In this document: positions 26,536 through 36,527 of the stretch, piece by piece
Layout: each line of letters opens with the position of its first letter
Position numbering within the stretch: the stretch's first letter is position 1
Source of the DNA: Blautia hominis
GTDB lineage: Bacteria; Bacillota; Clostridia; Lachnospirales; Lachnospiraceae
Length of the DNA stretch: 64,000 nucleotides
Assembly (NCBI GenBank): GCA_002270465.1
Contig: NQOF01000002.1
Span: 1-64,000 of the forward strand
Direction of reading: 5' to 3'
The notes under the pieces: model-generated
Database searches by the model: none
Seen by the model: only the letters and a program-made list of their open reading frames with translations
Told to the model about the DNA's origin: nothing
Made by a program: the position numbers and the translations under genes

Positions 26536-27429
26536 GTGGGAAATACAAAAAAAATAAGTAAGTTAAAGGATGACAGCAAATGGGCTTGGCTCATGCTGGC
26601 TCCAAATGTGATCGGATTCTTGTTATTTATGCTGATACCGGTGGTGGCAACCCTGGTCCTCAGCTTTACGAAATATGATATGCTGACAACGCCCAAGTTT
26701 ATAGGGCTTCAGAACTACATTAACATGGCAAAAGACCCGATCATCTGGGAAGTAACGAAAAATACCATTATTTATACAGTTATCACCGTACCTATCGGCA
26801 TGTGCTTTTCTTTGCTCTTGGCGGTTATGTTGGACCGTGAGATTGGATTCCGCAGATTTTACAGGGCGGCGTTTTTTCTTCCGGCAATCACATCCATGGT
26901 TGTTGTTGCCATTGTGTGGCAGTGGATCTATAACCCGGACTACGGTATTTTGAATTACGTGTTATCCCTGTTTGGGATTCAGGGGCCAAAATGGCTGTTA
27001 AACAGCTCCACATCCCTGATTTCCCTGGCCATCGTGGGGATATGGAAAAATGCAGGCTACAATATGATCATTTTCCTGTCAGGGCTCCAGGGCATCTCCA
27101 CCAGTTATTATGAAGCTTCTGAACTGGACGGGGCAAATAAATGGCAGCAGTTCAGGTATATAACCTTGCCTATGCTGCGCCCTACAACCTTCTTTATTTT
27201 TGTCATGTCCATCATCAGCTCCTTCCAGGTATTTGACCAGGTAATGCTTATGACAAAGGGCGGGCCGGGACGTTCTTCCTCTGTTCTGGTACATTATCTG
27301 TATCAGAATGCTTTCCAGTATTTTAAACTGGGCTATGCCTGTGCGATCGCGTATCTGCTGTTTTTCATTGTTATGATCATAACAGTGTTCAATATGCGCA
27401 TGGAAAAGAACATGCGGGAAATTTATTAG
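26536..27429 (+). CDS. sugar ABC transporter permease, MalF/UgpA-like
   Basis: A 297-residue inner-membrane permease with six predicted helices. The cytoplasmic loop that contacts the ATPase carries the EAA-type motif around YYEASELDGANKWQQFRYIT. It starts with GTG behind GGAGGG. It pairs with the next permease. No ATPase gene is present, so an MsmX-type shared ATPase encoded elsewhere must energise uptake (established for many Firmicute CUT1 systems). Confidence 0.9.
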   Translation: MGNTKKISKLKDDSKWAWLMLAPNVIGFLLFMLIPVVATLVLSFTKYDMLTTPKFIGLQNYINMAKDPIIWEVTKNTIIYTVITVPIGMCFSLLLAVMLDREIGFRRFYRAAFFLPAITSMVVVAIVWQWIYNPDYGILNYVLSLFGIQGPKWLLNSSTSLISLAIVGIWKNAGYNMIIFLSGLQGISTSYYEASELDGANKWQQFRYITLPMLRPTTFFIFVMSIISSFQVFDQVMLMTKGGPGRSSSVLVHYLYQNAFQYFKLGYACAIAYLLFFIVMIITVFNMRMEKNMREIY

Positions 27430-27444
27430 AGGGGGAGTCGGGTC

Positions 27445-28278
27445 ATGAGTAATAAGAAAAAAAAGCTGATTGGTAAAGTGATAGCTCATCTGATCCTGAT
27501 CTTGGGGTCTGTGATCATGCTGGTTCCCTTTTTCTGGATGCTGTCTTCATCTTTTAAAAGTCTTGGGGAAGTGTTTGTATTCCCTCCGACTTTGTTTGGA
27601 GAGCGTCTGGTGTGGGAAAATTACACGCAGATCTCCAGCAGGTTTGATTATTTTGCATATTTCCTGAACAGTGTAAAAGTGTCTGCCTGGGTTGTGTTTT
27701 TTCAGGTATTTACATCTGCCACGGCAGGTTATGTGTTCGCGAAGATGAATTTTAAGGGCAGGGATAAAATCTTTACGCTGTATCTGGCAACTATGATGAT
27801 CCCGTTCCATGTAACGGTTATCACAAACTTCCTGCAGATGTCCATGTATGGGCTGGTAAACACCCTGTGGTCCCTGATGCTTCCTGCATCTGTTTCTGCC
27901 TTCGGAACGTTCCTTATGCGGCAGTTTTTTATCACGGTGCCAAATGAGCTGGTGGAGGCTGCCAAAATTGACGGCTGCAATCCTATTGTGACATTCTTAA
28001 GGATTGCGTTTCCCATGGCAAAGTCCACCATTGCCACGCTGTGTATTTTCTGTTTTATGAATGTATGGAACGATTATTTTACACCGCTTATTTATATTAA
28101 TGACGCCAGAAAATATACGCTGCCTCTGGGACTTGCCAGCATGAAGGGCATGTATTCCACGGACTGGCCTGTGCTCATGGCGTCCTCAGTGATCGCGGTA
28201 CTGCCGGTGCTGATCGCATTTTTATGCGCCCAGGATGCCTTTGTAAAAGGTGTAATGATGTCGGGAATGAAAGACTGA
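27445..28278 (+). CDS. sugar ABC transporter permease, MalG/UgpE-like
   Basis: A 277-residue permease with six predicted helices and the EAA motif VEAAKIDGCNPIVTFLRIAF near residue 170. It starts 16 bases after the first permease behind GAGGGGGAG. Together with the upstream permease and lipoprotein it makes a CUT1-type importer. A dispersed repeat of about 134 bases separates it from the next gene. Confidence 0.9.
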   Translation: MSNKKKKLIGKVIAHLILILGSVIMLVPFFWMLSSSFKSLGEVFVFPPTLFGERLVWENYTQISSRFDYFAYFLNSVKVSAWVVFFQVFTSATAGYVFAKMNFKGRDKIFTLYLATMMIPFHVTVITNFLQMSMYGLVNTLWSLMLPASVSAFGTFLMRQFFITVPNELVEAAKIDGCNPIVTFLRIAFPMAKSTIATLCIFCFMNVWNDYFTPLIYINDARKYTLPLGLASMKGMYSTDWPVLMASSVIAVLPVLIAFLCAQDAFVKGVMMSGMKD

Positions 28279-28280
28279 TG

Positions 28281-28414
28281 GTAACTGTTCAGTACCTTCA
28301 CAGTTACAGGCAAAAATCCATGCAGAATCGCCTTTGGCGATGGGATTTTTGCTTGGCCGTGGTACACTTTCTTACGGTCAGCGCAGTGAATGCGCAGACC
28401 TACTGAATAGTTAC
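28281..28414. repeat. dispersed repeat with GTAACTGTTCAG ends, copy 1
   Basis: The element is bounded by GTAACTGTTCAG and CTGAATAGTTAC (one mismatch as inverted repeats). It shares AAAAATCCATGCAGAA, a GGGATTTT segment, GCGCAGTGAATG and GCAGACCT with the copy at 40.7 kb. It begins two bases after the permease stop codon. Confidence 0.65.
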
Positions 28415-28444
28415 GACTGATGTACAAAAGAGGGAGATGATACG

Positions 28445-29077
28445 ATGAGTTTTATGGAATATGATTCCCCGGTCATGGCAGGGATCGGCAAGGTGACGGA
28501 TATCTTATGGCTCAGCATCCTGTGGTTTCTCTGCTGTCTGCCGGTTGTGACCATAGGGGCATCCACCACGGCCCTTTATTACACATCGGTGAAAGCGATC
28601 CGAAAGAACAGGGGATATGTGACCAGGACATTTTTTCATGCATTCAGAATGAACTTTTTTCCTTCATTGGGTATCTGGGTCCTGTATCTGCTGGGAATCT
28701 TATTGTTCTATATGAATTTTATATTTGCAGCGGCGATCAGGGATGAGAGTTTCCGGTTTTTTACCACAACAGTTTATGGATGCCTGGCCTTTGCCGTATT
28801 ATCCATTGGATGTTATGCCTTTCCTGTTCTTTCCAGATGCAGTATGAAATGTTTTGAGATTCTGCGGTTTTCTGCCGGGTTAATGGTAAAGCATTTTCCG
28901 TATACATTTCTCATGGTCCTGACTGTGGCTTTGTGTGCGGTGGTCATGTGGTACATCCCCTTGTCCGCTTTTTGCCTTCCTGTTGTGGGAACACTGTTAT
29001 TCTCTGTTTTTATGGAAAAAGTTCTGATTCGCTACACGCCTGAAACAGAAAAAAGCGGCTGGTACGCGGAGCAGTAA
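28445..29077 (+). CDS. yesL: YesL-like membrane protein (DUF624)
   Basis: A 210-residue protein with about five membrane helices. The N-terminal DILWLSILWFLCCLPVVTIG and GASTTALYY segments are the signature of the YesL/DUF624 family, which travels with carbohydrate ABC transporters and glycosidases in Firmicutes; its molecular role is not established. A GGGAGATGATACG ribosome region precedes the ATG. It lies between the transporter and the arabinofuranosidase. Confidence 0.82.
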   Translation: MSFMEYDSPVMAGIGKVTDILWLSILWFLCCLPVVTIGASTTALYYTSVKAIRKNRGYVTRTFFHAFRMNFFPSLGIWVLYLLGILLFYMNFIFAAAIRDESFRFFTTTVYGCLAFAVLSIGCYAFPVLSRCSMKCFEILRFSAGLMVKHFPYTFLMVLTVALCAVVMWYIPLSAFCLPVVGTLLFSVFMEKVLIRYTPETEKSGWYAEQ

Positions 29078-29097
29078 AATAAGATTGGAGATGAAAT

Positions 29098-30990
29098 ATG
29101 AGTAAATTAAAAATGGCAAAAGGCCGTCAGGTCAAAGTCTTTGACCCTGAGTTGGTACGCCGCCGTGAGGAAAACAAAAAGTATCTGCTGGAACTGGAGA
29201 ATGAAAACCTGCTTCTTCCCTATACACTGGAGGCAGGTCTCTATAAGACATCAGAACTGCCCCCGGGTATCCATGGGGGCTGGGAATCCCCCGTCTGTGA
29301 ACTGAGAGGGCATTTCCTCGGGCACTGGCTTTCCGCCGCAGCCATGCATTATGAGGCAACCGGGAATGAGATGGTTAAGGCAAAAGCAGATGAGATCGTA
29401 GATGTCCTGGAAAAGTGCCAGAAAGAAAACGGCGGCAGATGGGCCGCTTCGATTCCGGAGAAATACTTTTACTGGATTGGGAACAAAAAGCGTATTTGGG
29501 CACCCCAGTATACGGTGCACAAGACATTCATGGGGCTTCTTGACATGTATGAACTGGCCGGAAATGAAAAAGCCCTGGAGATTGCCGTACATTTCGGGGA
29601 GTGGTTCTATGACTGGAGCGGACGGTATACCAAAGAGCAGTTCCAGGGGATCTTGGATGTGGAGACAGGGGGAATGCTGGAAATATGGGTCCTTTTGTAC
29701 CGGATCACTAAAAAAGGTTTGTTCCGTGAGTTGATGGACCGCTATTACCGCTGCGACTTGTTCGACGGCCTTCTGGAAGGAAGAGACGTGCTGACGAATA
29801 TGCATGCCAACACCACGATCCCCGAAATCCTGGGAGCTGCAGCCGCTTACGAGGCGACAGGGGAAGAAAAGTGGCTGGATATGGTGAAGGCCTACTGGGA
29901 CATGGCAGTCACCAGGCGGGGCACCTATGCAACAGGAGGACAGACCTGCGGAGAGATATGGAGCCCCCGGATGCATCTGGCCTACAGGCTGGGTGACAAG
30001 AACCAGGAACACTGTACCGTATATAATATGATGCGGCTGGCAGATTTTTTATTTAGGTGCACAGGGGATGCTGTTTATATGGATTACTGGGAAAGAAATC
30101 TATACAATGGCATTATGGCCCAGGGATATTGGAGGGGAAGCTTTACCCACGGCAGGAAATCCGTGTATCCGGAGGAGGGGCTTTTGACTTATTTCCTGCC
30201 TCTGCGTGCAGGGGGGCAGAAAGCGTGGAGCAGCAGGACACAGGATTTCTTCTGCTGCCATGGCTCTCTGGTCCAGGCAAACGCGGCGCACAATACGGGA
30301 ATGTATTACACGGGAGAAAACGGCTTGTATGTATGCCAGTATTTTGACTCGGAATACAGGGGGATGATAGGGGATACAGCCATATCAGCGGAGCAGGTCA
30401 TAAATTCTCTGAGCGGGAGCGAACATCTGTCCAGTGATTCCCCCGGACGGCAGAAGATCACCGATGCCACGGCAAGGCAGCTCTTCCATCCTGACAAGCT
30501 GGTATTTGACCTTAAAATAAGGGCAGAGCGGGAAACAGAATTCTCCATCCGGATCCGAGTGCCCTGGTGGATGCAGGGAACGCCGGTTTTCCTTGTGGAT
30601 GGGAAGGCCGTGGATCTTAGGGCAGAGAAGGGCAGTTTTGCAGAGATCAAGAGAGTCTGGAAGCAAAACACCATCCATGTTGAGATCCCGAAAGGAATCC
30701 ATGCAGACTATCTGCCGGGCAGACCGGATATGGCTGCTTTTCTGGACGGACCCGTGGTGCTGGCCGGGCTGTGCGGGGAAGAGCGTACCTTGTACGTGGA
30801 TCCGCGGGAACCGGAGCAGGTCCTGGTCAGTGACAATGAGAGGGAATGGGCTTACTGGCAGAATACATATAAGACCATCGGGCAGGACACAGGCATCCGG
30901 TTTGTTCCGCTCCATCAGGTGGGGTATGAGGAATATCAGATTTATTTTCCGCTTAAGGGGAAAAATCATGATTCCCCACTTGAAAAGTAG
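29098..30990 (+). CDS. beta-L-arabinofuranosidase-like glycosidase (GH127/GH146, DUF1680)
   Basis: A 630-residue cytoplasmic enzyme of the DUF1680 superfamily with an (alpha/alpha)6 barrel in the first two-thirds and beta domains after it. HGGWESPVCELRGHFLGHW lies near residue 60. The proposed cysteine-nucleophile/zinc region is present as QEHCTVYNMMRLADFL (near 303) and DFFCCHGSLVQANA (near 384). The EHC..YNM form is closer to GH146 than to classical GH127. It probably cleaves L-arabinofuranosides from the oligosaccharide taken up by the adjacent transporter. No signal peptide. Its 3' end overlaps the gltX promoter. Confidence 0.8.
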   Translation: MSKLKMAKGRQVKVFDPELVRRREENKKYLLELENENLLLPYTLEAGLYKTSELPPGIHGGWESPVCELRGHFLGHWLSAAAMHYEATGNEMVKAKADEIVDVLEKCQKENGGRWAASIPEKYFYWIGNKKRIWAPQYTVHKTFMGLLDMYELAGNEKALEIAVHFGEWFYDWSGRYTKEQFQGILDVETGGMLEIWVLLYRITKKGLFRELMDRYYRCDLFDGLLEGRDVLTNMHANTTIPEILGAAAAYEATGEEKWLDMVKAYWDMAVTRRGTYATGGQTCGEIWSPRMHLAYRLGDKNQEHCTVYNMMRLADFLFRCTGDAVYMDYWERNLYNGIMAQGYWRGSFTHGRKSVYPEEGLLTYFLPLRAGGQKAWSSRTQDFFCCHGSLVQANAAHNTGMYYTGENGLYVCQYFDSEYRGMIGDTAISAEQVINSLSGSEHLSSDSPGRQKITDATARQLFHPDKLVFDLKIRAERETEFSIRIRVPWWMQGTPVFLVDGKAVDLRAEKGSFAEIKRVWKQNTIHVEIPKGIHADYLPGRPDMAAFLDGPVVLAGLCGEERTLYVDPREPEQVLVSDNEREWAYWQNTYKTIGQDTGIRFVPLHQVGYEEYQIYFPLKGKNHDSPLEK

Positions 30991-31008
30991 AAAACCTTAC
31001 GGTATAAT
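30980..31008 (+). promoter_or_regulatory. promoter of gltX
   Basis: TTGAAA and a consensus TATAAT are separated by 17 bases. The -35 lies within the last codons of the upstream glycosidase gene. Confidence 0.75.
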
Positions 31009-31101
31009 TTCAATGATATGGGGTATTTGGCCAATGTCCATGTACCCCTTTTTTGTGGAAAGACCAGAACAAAACAGGAACCGATAAGGAGATTAATGAT
31101 A

Positions 31102-32562
31102 ATGAGTACCGTAAGAACAAGATTTGCCCCAAGTCCCACCGGAAGGATGCATGTGGGAAATTTGAGAACCGCTTTATATGCATATCTCATCGCAAAGCAT
31201 GAGAACGGAAGTTTTATGCTCCGTATTGAGGATACAGACCAGGAACGTTTTGTGGACGGTGCGCTGGAGATCATTTACCGCACACTGGCTAAAACAGGGC
31301 TGATCCATGACGAAGGACCGGACAAAGACGGCGGATACGGTCCATATGTCCAGAGTGAGAGAAATGCCCAGGGTATTTATCTGAACTATGCAAAACAACT
31401 GATCGAGCAGGGAGATGCCTATTACTGCTTCTGTACAAAAGAGCGCCTGGATTCCCTGAAAGCCAGCGTGGGAGAGGACGGCAAGGAGATCGCGGTCTAT
31501 GATAAGCACTGCCTGCATCTTAGCAGAGAAGAGGTGGAAGCAAAGCTTGCGGCTGGAGAACCTCATGTTATCCGTTTTAATATGCCCACAGAGGGAAATA
31601 CAACCTTCCATGATGATATTTACGGTGATATTACGGTGCCGAACAATGAATTGGATGACCTGATCTTAATAAAATCCGACGGATATCCCACTTATAATTT
31701 TGCAAATGTTATTGATGACCATCTGATGGGCATCACCCATGTGGTGCGTGGAAATGAATACCTGTCTTCCTCACCGAAATACAACAGGATATACGAGGCA
31801 TTTGGCTGGGAGATTCCCACCTATGTCCACTGTCCTTTGATCACCAATGAGGAACACAAAAAGCTGAGCAAGCGTTCCGGTCACTCTTCCTATGAGGACT
31901 TGACAGACCAGGGATTTCTCACAGAGGCTATTGTAAATTATGTGGCGCTGCTTGGATGGTGCCCGGAGGACAACCGTGAGATCTTCAGTCTGGAAGAGCT
32001 GGTGAAAGAGTTTGACTATCATCACATGAGCAAATCCCCGGCAGTGTTTGATATGACAAAACTGAAATGGATGAACGGGGAGTACATCAAGGCTATGGAC
32101 TTTGACAAGTTCTGTGACATGGCGATCCCGTTTGTGAAAGAGGCTGTAAAAAGGGATCTGGACTTAAAGAAGATCGCCCAGATGGTTAAAACAAGAATCG
32201 AAGTATTTCCGGATATTCCGGCACTCATTGACTTCTTTGAGGAAGTACCGGAGTATGATGTGTCCATGTACACACACAAGAAAATGAAGACAAACCCTGA
32301 ACTTTCACTGGAGGTCCTGAAGAAGATCCTTCCGGTCCTGGAGGACTTCGAGGACTATACAAACGATGCGCTGTATGATCTGCTCTGCGGTTTTGCGAAA
32401 GAGAACGGCTATAAAAACGGACAGATTCTCTGGCCGATCCGTACCGCGCTTTCCGGCAAACAGATGACACCCGCCGGTGCTACCGAAATCCTGGAAGTGC
32501 TGGGAAAAGAGGAGTCCATGAAACGCCTGCACGCAGCTGTGGAAAAGTTAGAGTGTGCGTAA
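31102..32562 (+). CDS. gltX: glutamate--tRNA ligase
   Basis: A 486-residue class I aminoacyl-tRNA synthetase. The HIGH-like motif is HVGN in [14 protein letters not shown] (residues 7-20) and the KMSKS-like motif is KKLSKRSG near 253; the C-terminal anticodon-binding helical domain is present. Two ATGs are possible six bases apart; the second is chosen because AAGGAG then lies 10 bases away, although the first (spacing 4) cannot be excluded. The longer open frame upstream is part of the leader. Single gene with its own promoter. Confidence 0.94.
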   Translation: MSTVRTRFAPSPTGRMHVGNLRTALYAYLIAKHENGSFMLRIEDTDQERFVDGALEIIYRTLAKTGLIHDEGPDKDGGYGPYVQSERNAQGIYLNYAKQLIEQGDAYYCFCTKERLDSLKASVGEDGKEIAVYDKHCLHLSREEVEAKLAAGEPHVIRFNMPTEGNTTFHDDIYGDITVPNNELDDLILIKSDGYPTYNFANVIDDHLMGITHVVRGNEYLSSSPKYNRIYEAFGWEIPTYVHCPLITNEEHKKLSKRSGHSSYEDLTDQGFLTEAIVNYVALLGWCPEDNREIFSLEELVKEFDYHHMSKSPAVFDMTKLKWMNGEYIKAMDFDKFCDMAIPFVKEAVKRDLDLKKIAQMVKTRIEVFPDIPALIDFFEEVPEYDVSMYTHKKMKTNPELSLEVLKKILPVLEDFEDYTNDALYDLLCGFAKENGYKNGQILWPIRTALSGKQMTPAGATEILEVLGKEESMKRLHAAVEKLECA

Positions 32563-32642
32563 CCGTTCAGACAGCTGAACTTTTTTAAGTGCGCAGCATT
32601 TTAAGCCAGGCATAAACAAACCGATAATGGAGTAACCCATAT

Positions 32643-34511
32643 ATGCAGAAAAATTCCGCACAGGAACGAGCAGTTTCCCATAACCAGGGCCCCATGATGC
32701 TTCTTGCAGGCCCTGGTTCCGGGAAGACCACCACCATCACCAGGAGGGTGGCTAATTTAATAAAGAAATATCAGGTGACTCCTTCGTCCATACTGGTGGT
32801 GACGTTTACAAAAGCGGCTTCCAGGGAGATGAAGGAGCGTTTTTTACGCCTGTGTGAAGAGGAGGGAATGCAGGGGGCATACAGGGAAGTGACCTTCGGC
32901 ACCTTTCACGGTATCTTTTACGGGATCCTGCGCCATGCCTACCGGCTGTCCGCAAAAAATATTCTGGGTGATGAGCGGAAATACGACATCCTAAAAGAGA
33001 TCGTTTACCGCCAGAAAATGCGGATTGATGATGAGAAAGAATTTTTTGAGGGTCTGGTACAGGAGATCTCAATTGTTAAGAACGGCAGAATGCCCATAGA
33101 ACATTACTACTCCGCCAACTGCCCGGACGATACATTCCGAAAGATTTACCATTCTTATGTGGAGGCCTGCAGGCAGTCCAGGCTTTTGGATTTTGATGAT
33201 ATGCTGCTGTATTGCTATGATCTTCTGACAAAGAGAAAAGATATTCTGGCGGGATGGCAGGGAAAGTTTCAGTATGTGCTTGTGGATGAGTTCCAGGATA
33301 TCAACCAGCTTCAGTATGACATTATAAAGCTTTTGGCAGCGCCGCAGAATAACCTTTTTATTGTAGGGGACGATGACCAGTCTATCTACGCATTCAGGGG
33401 AGCGAAACCGGAGATCATGCTGCATTTTCCAAAGGATTTTCCCGATGCGGGGACAGAACTTCTGGCCTGTAATTACCGCTCCACAAAGCAGATCGTAGAG
33501 ACTTCCAAAAGAGTGATCGGGAAGAATAAGAACCGTTATCCAAAAGAATTTTTTACGGATAATGAGGAGGGAAAACCGGTAACGGTATGTGGATTCGAGG
33601 ACGGCAAGGAGGAGGAGCTTTTTGTGAAGGAGTGTATCCAAAAAGCGGTGAAAGAGGGGACTCCTTATGAAGAGATCGCTATACTCTACCGAACCAATCT
33701 TGGGGCCAGATTTCTGGTGGAGACACTGATGGAGTACCAGATCCCATTCCAGATGCGGGATGCCCTGCCAAATCTGTATGAACACTGGATTTCCAGGAAT
33801 ATCATCTCCTATATAAAACTGGCCCAGGGTGACCGGAGCCGCCGGGAATTCTTACAGGTGATGAACCGTCCAAACCGTTATATATCCAGGGAATCCCTTG
33901 ACGATGCCACAGTATCTTTTGAAGGCCTTCGCTGGTTTTACGAGGGAAAAGACTGGATGTGCGACAGGATTGACAAACTGGAGGAAGATTTGACCACATT
34001 AAAGCGCATGACCCCCTACGGCGCCATCAACTATATCCGGTATGGGATCGGATATGAAGAATATCTGAAAGATTACGCGTTTTACCGGAAGATCAAAGTG
34101 GATGACTTGTATGAGGTCATGGAGGAGCTGGCTGAGAGTGCAAAGGGATATAAAAGCTTCGGAGAATGGTTTGCCCACATAGCGGACTACACGGAAAAGC
34201 TGAAAGAGCAGGCAAAGAAACAGGATATGGAGAAGAAAGGCGTTACCGTATCCACCCTTCACAGCATCAAGGGACTGGAATATGACAGGGTATTTCTCAT
34301 GGATGTAAATGAAGGGACGATACCGTATCACAAAGCTGTTTCGGACAGCAGTATTGAGGAGGAGCGGAGGCTCTTTTACGTGGGTATGACAAGAGCCAGG
34401 AAAGAGCTTTACATACTCTATGCAAAAAGCCGGCATGATAAGGATTTGGAAGTGTCCAGATTTCTGGTGGAAAGCAGGCTGGTGCCGGAGGAGTTGAAAA
34501 GAGGGCAGTGA
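32643..34511 (+). CDS. UvrD/PcrA-type superfamily 1 DNA helicase
   Basis: A 622-residue ATP-dependent 3'-5' helicase. Motifs in order: AGPGSGKTTTITRR (Walker A, near residue 23), VVTFTKAASREMKER (Ia), LVDEFQDINQLQ (Walker B, near 216), VGDDDQSIYAFRGA (III), ACNYRSTKQIV (IV), STLHSIKGLEYDRVFLMDV (V) and YVGMTRARKELYI (VI). It is about 100 residues shorter than PcrA and lacks the long C-terminal tail, so it is a UvrD paralogue rather than certainly the main PcrA. It overlaps the next gene slightly. Confidence 0.88.
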   Translation: MQKNSAQERAVSHNQGPMMLLAGPGSGKTTTITRRVANLIKKYQVTPSSILVVTFTKAASREMKERFLRLCEEEGMQGAYREVTFGTFHGIFYGILRHAYRLSAKNILGDERKYDILKEIVYRQKMRIDDEKEFFEGLVQEISIVKNGRMPIEHYYSANCPDDTFRKIYHSYVEACRQSRLLDFDDMLLYCYDLLTKRKDILAGWQGKFQYVLVDEFQDINQLQYDIIKLLAAPQNNLFIVGDDDQSIYAFRGAKPEIMLHFPKDFPDAGTELLACNYRSTKQIVETSKRVIGKNKNRYPKEFFTDNEEGKPVTVCGFEDGKEEELFVKECIQKAVKEGTPYEEIAILYRTNLGARFLVETLMEYQIPFQMRDALPNLYEHWISRNIISYIKLAQGDRSRREFLQVMNRPNRYISRESLDDATVSFEGLRWFYEGKDWMCDRIDKLEEDLTTLKRMTPYGAINYIRYGIGYEEYLKDYAFYRKIKVDDLYEVMEELAESAKGYKSFGEWFAHIADYTEKLKEQAKKQDMEKKGVTVSTLHSIKGLEYDRVFLMDVNEGTIPYHKAVSDSSIEEERRLFYVGMTRARKELYILYAKSRHDKDLEVSRFLVESRLVPEELKRGQ

Positions 34512-34513
34512 TC

Positions 34514-35128
34514 ATGGAAAAGGTTTGGATCTTTTATGGAAAAACAGATGCATTATCCGGTAAAGCGGCGCCAGGAGGGGAAAAAGGAAGGTATGAAACC
34601 CGGGCCGGGAGGCTTCTGCTTTGCCATGCCCTGAAAGAGGTGTACGGATTGTCCCTGCCCAAAGGAGAAGAAGGGCTTGCGCAGCTGGAGCGTATGCTGT
34701 CAAAGGGAAAAAACGGAAAACCTTATCTGCACGGTTACCCGGAGATCCATTTTAATATCAGCCATTCCGGCGCATATGCGGTCTGTGCTGCAGCGGGGGT
34801 TTCGGTAGGAATCGACGTGCAGATAAGACAGCCGGTGAGAGGCAGAAGACTTTTGGAACGGACCATGAATATCCGGGAACAGGAAGTGATCAGAAGTGCG
34901 GATGACCCGGAAATGGCATTTGCGGATTTCTGGGCACAGAAGGAGAGCTATCTCAAATGGAGCGGGGAGGGGATTACCAGGGACCTTTCAAAACTTTCCA
35001 TGGAACATGCGGTTATGGAGGAGATCCCCATCGAAAAAGGATATGTCTGCCAGGTCTGCGCAGCCGTACCGTTTTATTGGGAAAAAATAAAAGTACCGCT
35101 TCACAGCCTTTGGACTGTGCAGCGGTAA
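34514..35128 (+). CDS. 4'-phosphopantetheinyl transferase, Sfp type
   Basis: A 204-residue enzyme that attaches phosphopantetheine from CoA to carrier-protein serines. The magnesium-binding motifs are present as GIDVQIRQPV (near residue 100) and FWAQKESYLKWSGEG (near 140), which is the family's W-K-E-S-hxK pattern with A-Q before the KES. HFNISHSGAYAVCAA precedes them. The short two-domain Sfp form acts on ACP or on secondary-metabolism carrier proteins. The ATG two codons after a GTG is chosen for spacing from GAGGG. It is coupled to the helicase gene. Confidence 0.86.
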   Translation: MEKVWIFYGKTDALSGKAAPGGEKGRYETRAGRLLLCHALKEVYGLSLPKGEEGLAQLERMLSKGKNGKPYLHGYPEIHFNISHSGAYAVCAAAGVSVGIDVQIRQPVRGRRLLERTMNIREQEVIRSADDPEMAFADFWAQKESYLKWSGEGITRDLSKLSMEHAVMEEIPIEKGYVCQVCAAVPFYWEKIKVPLHSLWTVQR

Positions 35129-35172
35129 TATGCTAAATACATTGGAGGAAATGCGCAGACCTGTCTGAACGG

Positions 35173-36159
35173 TTACGAAAATTCGTCTATTTTCTTCAGT
35201 TCCTCTTCTGTAAACGGTGCGCTTTTTATGACCTTCAGATTATCAAGGATCTGTTCGGGCTTGGATGCGCCCACAAGCACACTGGTCACCACATTATCTT
35301 TTAATACCCATTTCAGCGCCATCTGCGCAAGACTTTCCCCTCTTTCGGATGCGATCCGGTCAAGCCCCCGGATACTGGCAAGACGGCTGTCTGAGAGCTG
35401 GTCTGCATTTAGGAAACGCCCGTCTGTAACGATTCTGCTGTCAGAGGGGATTCCTTTCAGATAACGGTCCGTCAACATGCCCTGAGCCAGAGGACTGAAG
35501 GAGATGATCCCTTTTTTCTCCTCTGTACAGGCATCTTTCAGACCATTCTTTTCTATGGTACGGTTGAAAATGTTATAGGAATTCTGATTAATGATAAAGG
35601 GGCATTTCAGGTCCTTTAGTATGGCTGCCGCTTTTTTCATAGTTTCCCCATCGTAGTTGGAGAGACCAACATACAGGGCTTTTCCGCTTCTTACCGCTTG
35701 GTTCAGGGCCTCCATGGTCTCCTCAAGGGGCGTTTCCGGGTCCATTCTGTGGTGGTAGAAAATATCCACATACGCAAGGCCCATTCGCATCAGGCTCTGG
35801 TCCAAGCTGGCAGTCAGATATTTTTTACTGCCCCAGTCGCCGTAAGGACCCGGCCACATATCATAGCCTGCCTTGGTGCTGATGATCATTTCATCTCTGT
35901 AAGGAAGAAAGTTCTCCTTAAGGATCCTGCCGAAGTTTTTCTCCGCGCTTCCGGGCTGGGGACCGTAATTGTTAGCCAGGTCAAAGTGGGTGATCCCGTT
36001 GTCAAAAGCAGTGAAACACAGTTTTTTCATGTTGTCATACACTGCGGTGTCTCCGAAATTATGCCACAAGCCCAGGGAGACTTCCGGAAGCTTTAAGCCG
36101 CTGTATCCGCAGCGGTTGTATTTCATAGTATCATATCGTCTGTCGTTTGCTCTGTACAT
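35173..36159 (-). CDS. aldo/keto reductase, YghZ-like
   Basis: A 328-residue NADPH-dependent TIM-barrel reductase. The active-site pattern is FDLANNYGP (Asp and Tyr), a Lys in MIISTKAGYDMWPGPYGDWG, and His in DIFYHHRMDPETP. The long GYDMWPGPYGDWGSKKYL insertion is typical of the YghZ group, which reduces L-glyceraldehyde 3-phosphate and methylglyoxal. The C-terminal SVLVGASKPEQILDNL binds the cofactor phosphate. The start could be the first ATG or a Met 11 codons later (MKYNRCGYSGLKLPEV), which better fits family length. Divergent from a MerR-type regulator. Confidence 0.88.
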   Translation of the reverse strand: MYRANDRRYDTMKYNRCGYSGLKLPEVSLGLWHNFGDTAVYDNMKKLCFTAFDNGITHFDLANNYGPQPGSAEKNFGRILKENFLPYRDEMIISTKAGYDMWPGPYGDWGSKKYLTASLDQSLMRMGLAYVDIFYHHRMDPETPLEETMEALNQAVRSGKALYVGLSNYDGETMKKAAAILKDLKCPFIINQNSYNIFNRTIEKNGLKDACTEEKKGIISFSPLAQGMLTDRYLKGIPSDSRIVTDGRFLNADQLSDSRLASIRGLDRIASERGESLAQMALKWVLKDNVVTSVLVGASKPEQILDNLKVIKSAPFTEEELKKIDEFS

Positions 36160-36212
36160 GTGTGTTCTCCTTTACTCCATGATGATTGCATATTGCATTC
36201 TTTTGGTACCAT

Positions 36213-36433
36213 TTCAGACAGGTCTGTGTATTTAATGCACGGATCGTATGAATGCGTGGCGTTACTGTTCACAGGCCACTGTACCGGGAGGCGTTTTCAT
36301 GCCGGAAGCATGAAAATCCCGAGGCGGTCAGCGCGATATGGTGCAGAATGCTCCATAGCTGTGCATCGCGAAGCGTGTTACTGGACACGTAGTGTACAGT
36401 AACATATGTGGCAGCAGTAAGTATCCGGCCCAT
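36213..36433. repeat. dispersed repeat split by a nested MITE
   Basis: The outer arms (36213-36260 and 36404-36433) match the continuous repeat at 12.45-12.51 kb: TTCAGACAGGTCTGTG and CGTATGAATG on the left, AGTAAGTATCCGGCCCAT on the right. The 143-bp element between them is absent from that copy, so it is a later insertion. Confidence 0.65.
36261..36403 (-). mobile_element. ~143-bp MITE-like palindromic element, copy at 36.3 kb
   Basis: Ends are GTTACTGTTCAC and GTGTACAGTAAC, inverted repeats with one mismatch. The inside contains the hairpin TTTTCATGC/GCATGAAAA and the stretch GTGCATCGCGAAGCGTGTTAC. The same element, inverted, is found at 40334-40476, with the same length. It has no coding capacity. 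GTGGC occurs on both sides and may be a target duplication. Confidence 0.75.
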
Positions 36434-36443
36434 CTGTTCTGTC

Positions 36444-36475
36444 TTTACAAAGTCTAACACCTCAAGTATACTTGA
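36444..36475 (+). promoter_or_regulatory. merR-type gene promoter with TCAAGTATACTTGA operator
   Basis: TTTACA and TATACT are 17 bases apart, and the -10 is embedded in the 14-bp perfect palindrome TCAAGTATACTTGA, which resembles MerR-family operators of the CTCAAG...CTTGAG type. Autoregulation by the downstream gene is likely. Confidence 0.6.
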
Positions 36476-36527
36476 AGTCAATGAAAATCTGAATTTCGTC
36501 ACATTTACGGAAAATGAGGAGGTTATT

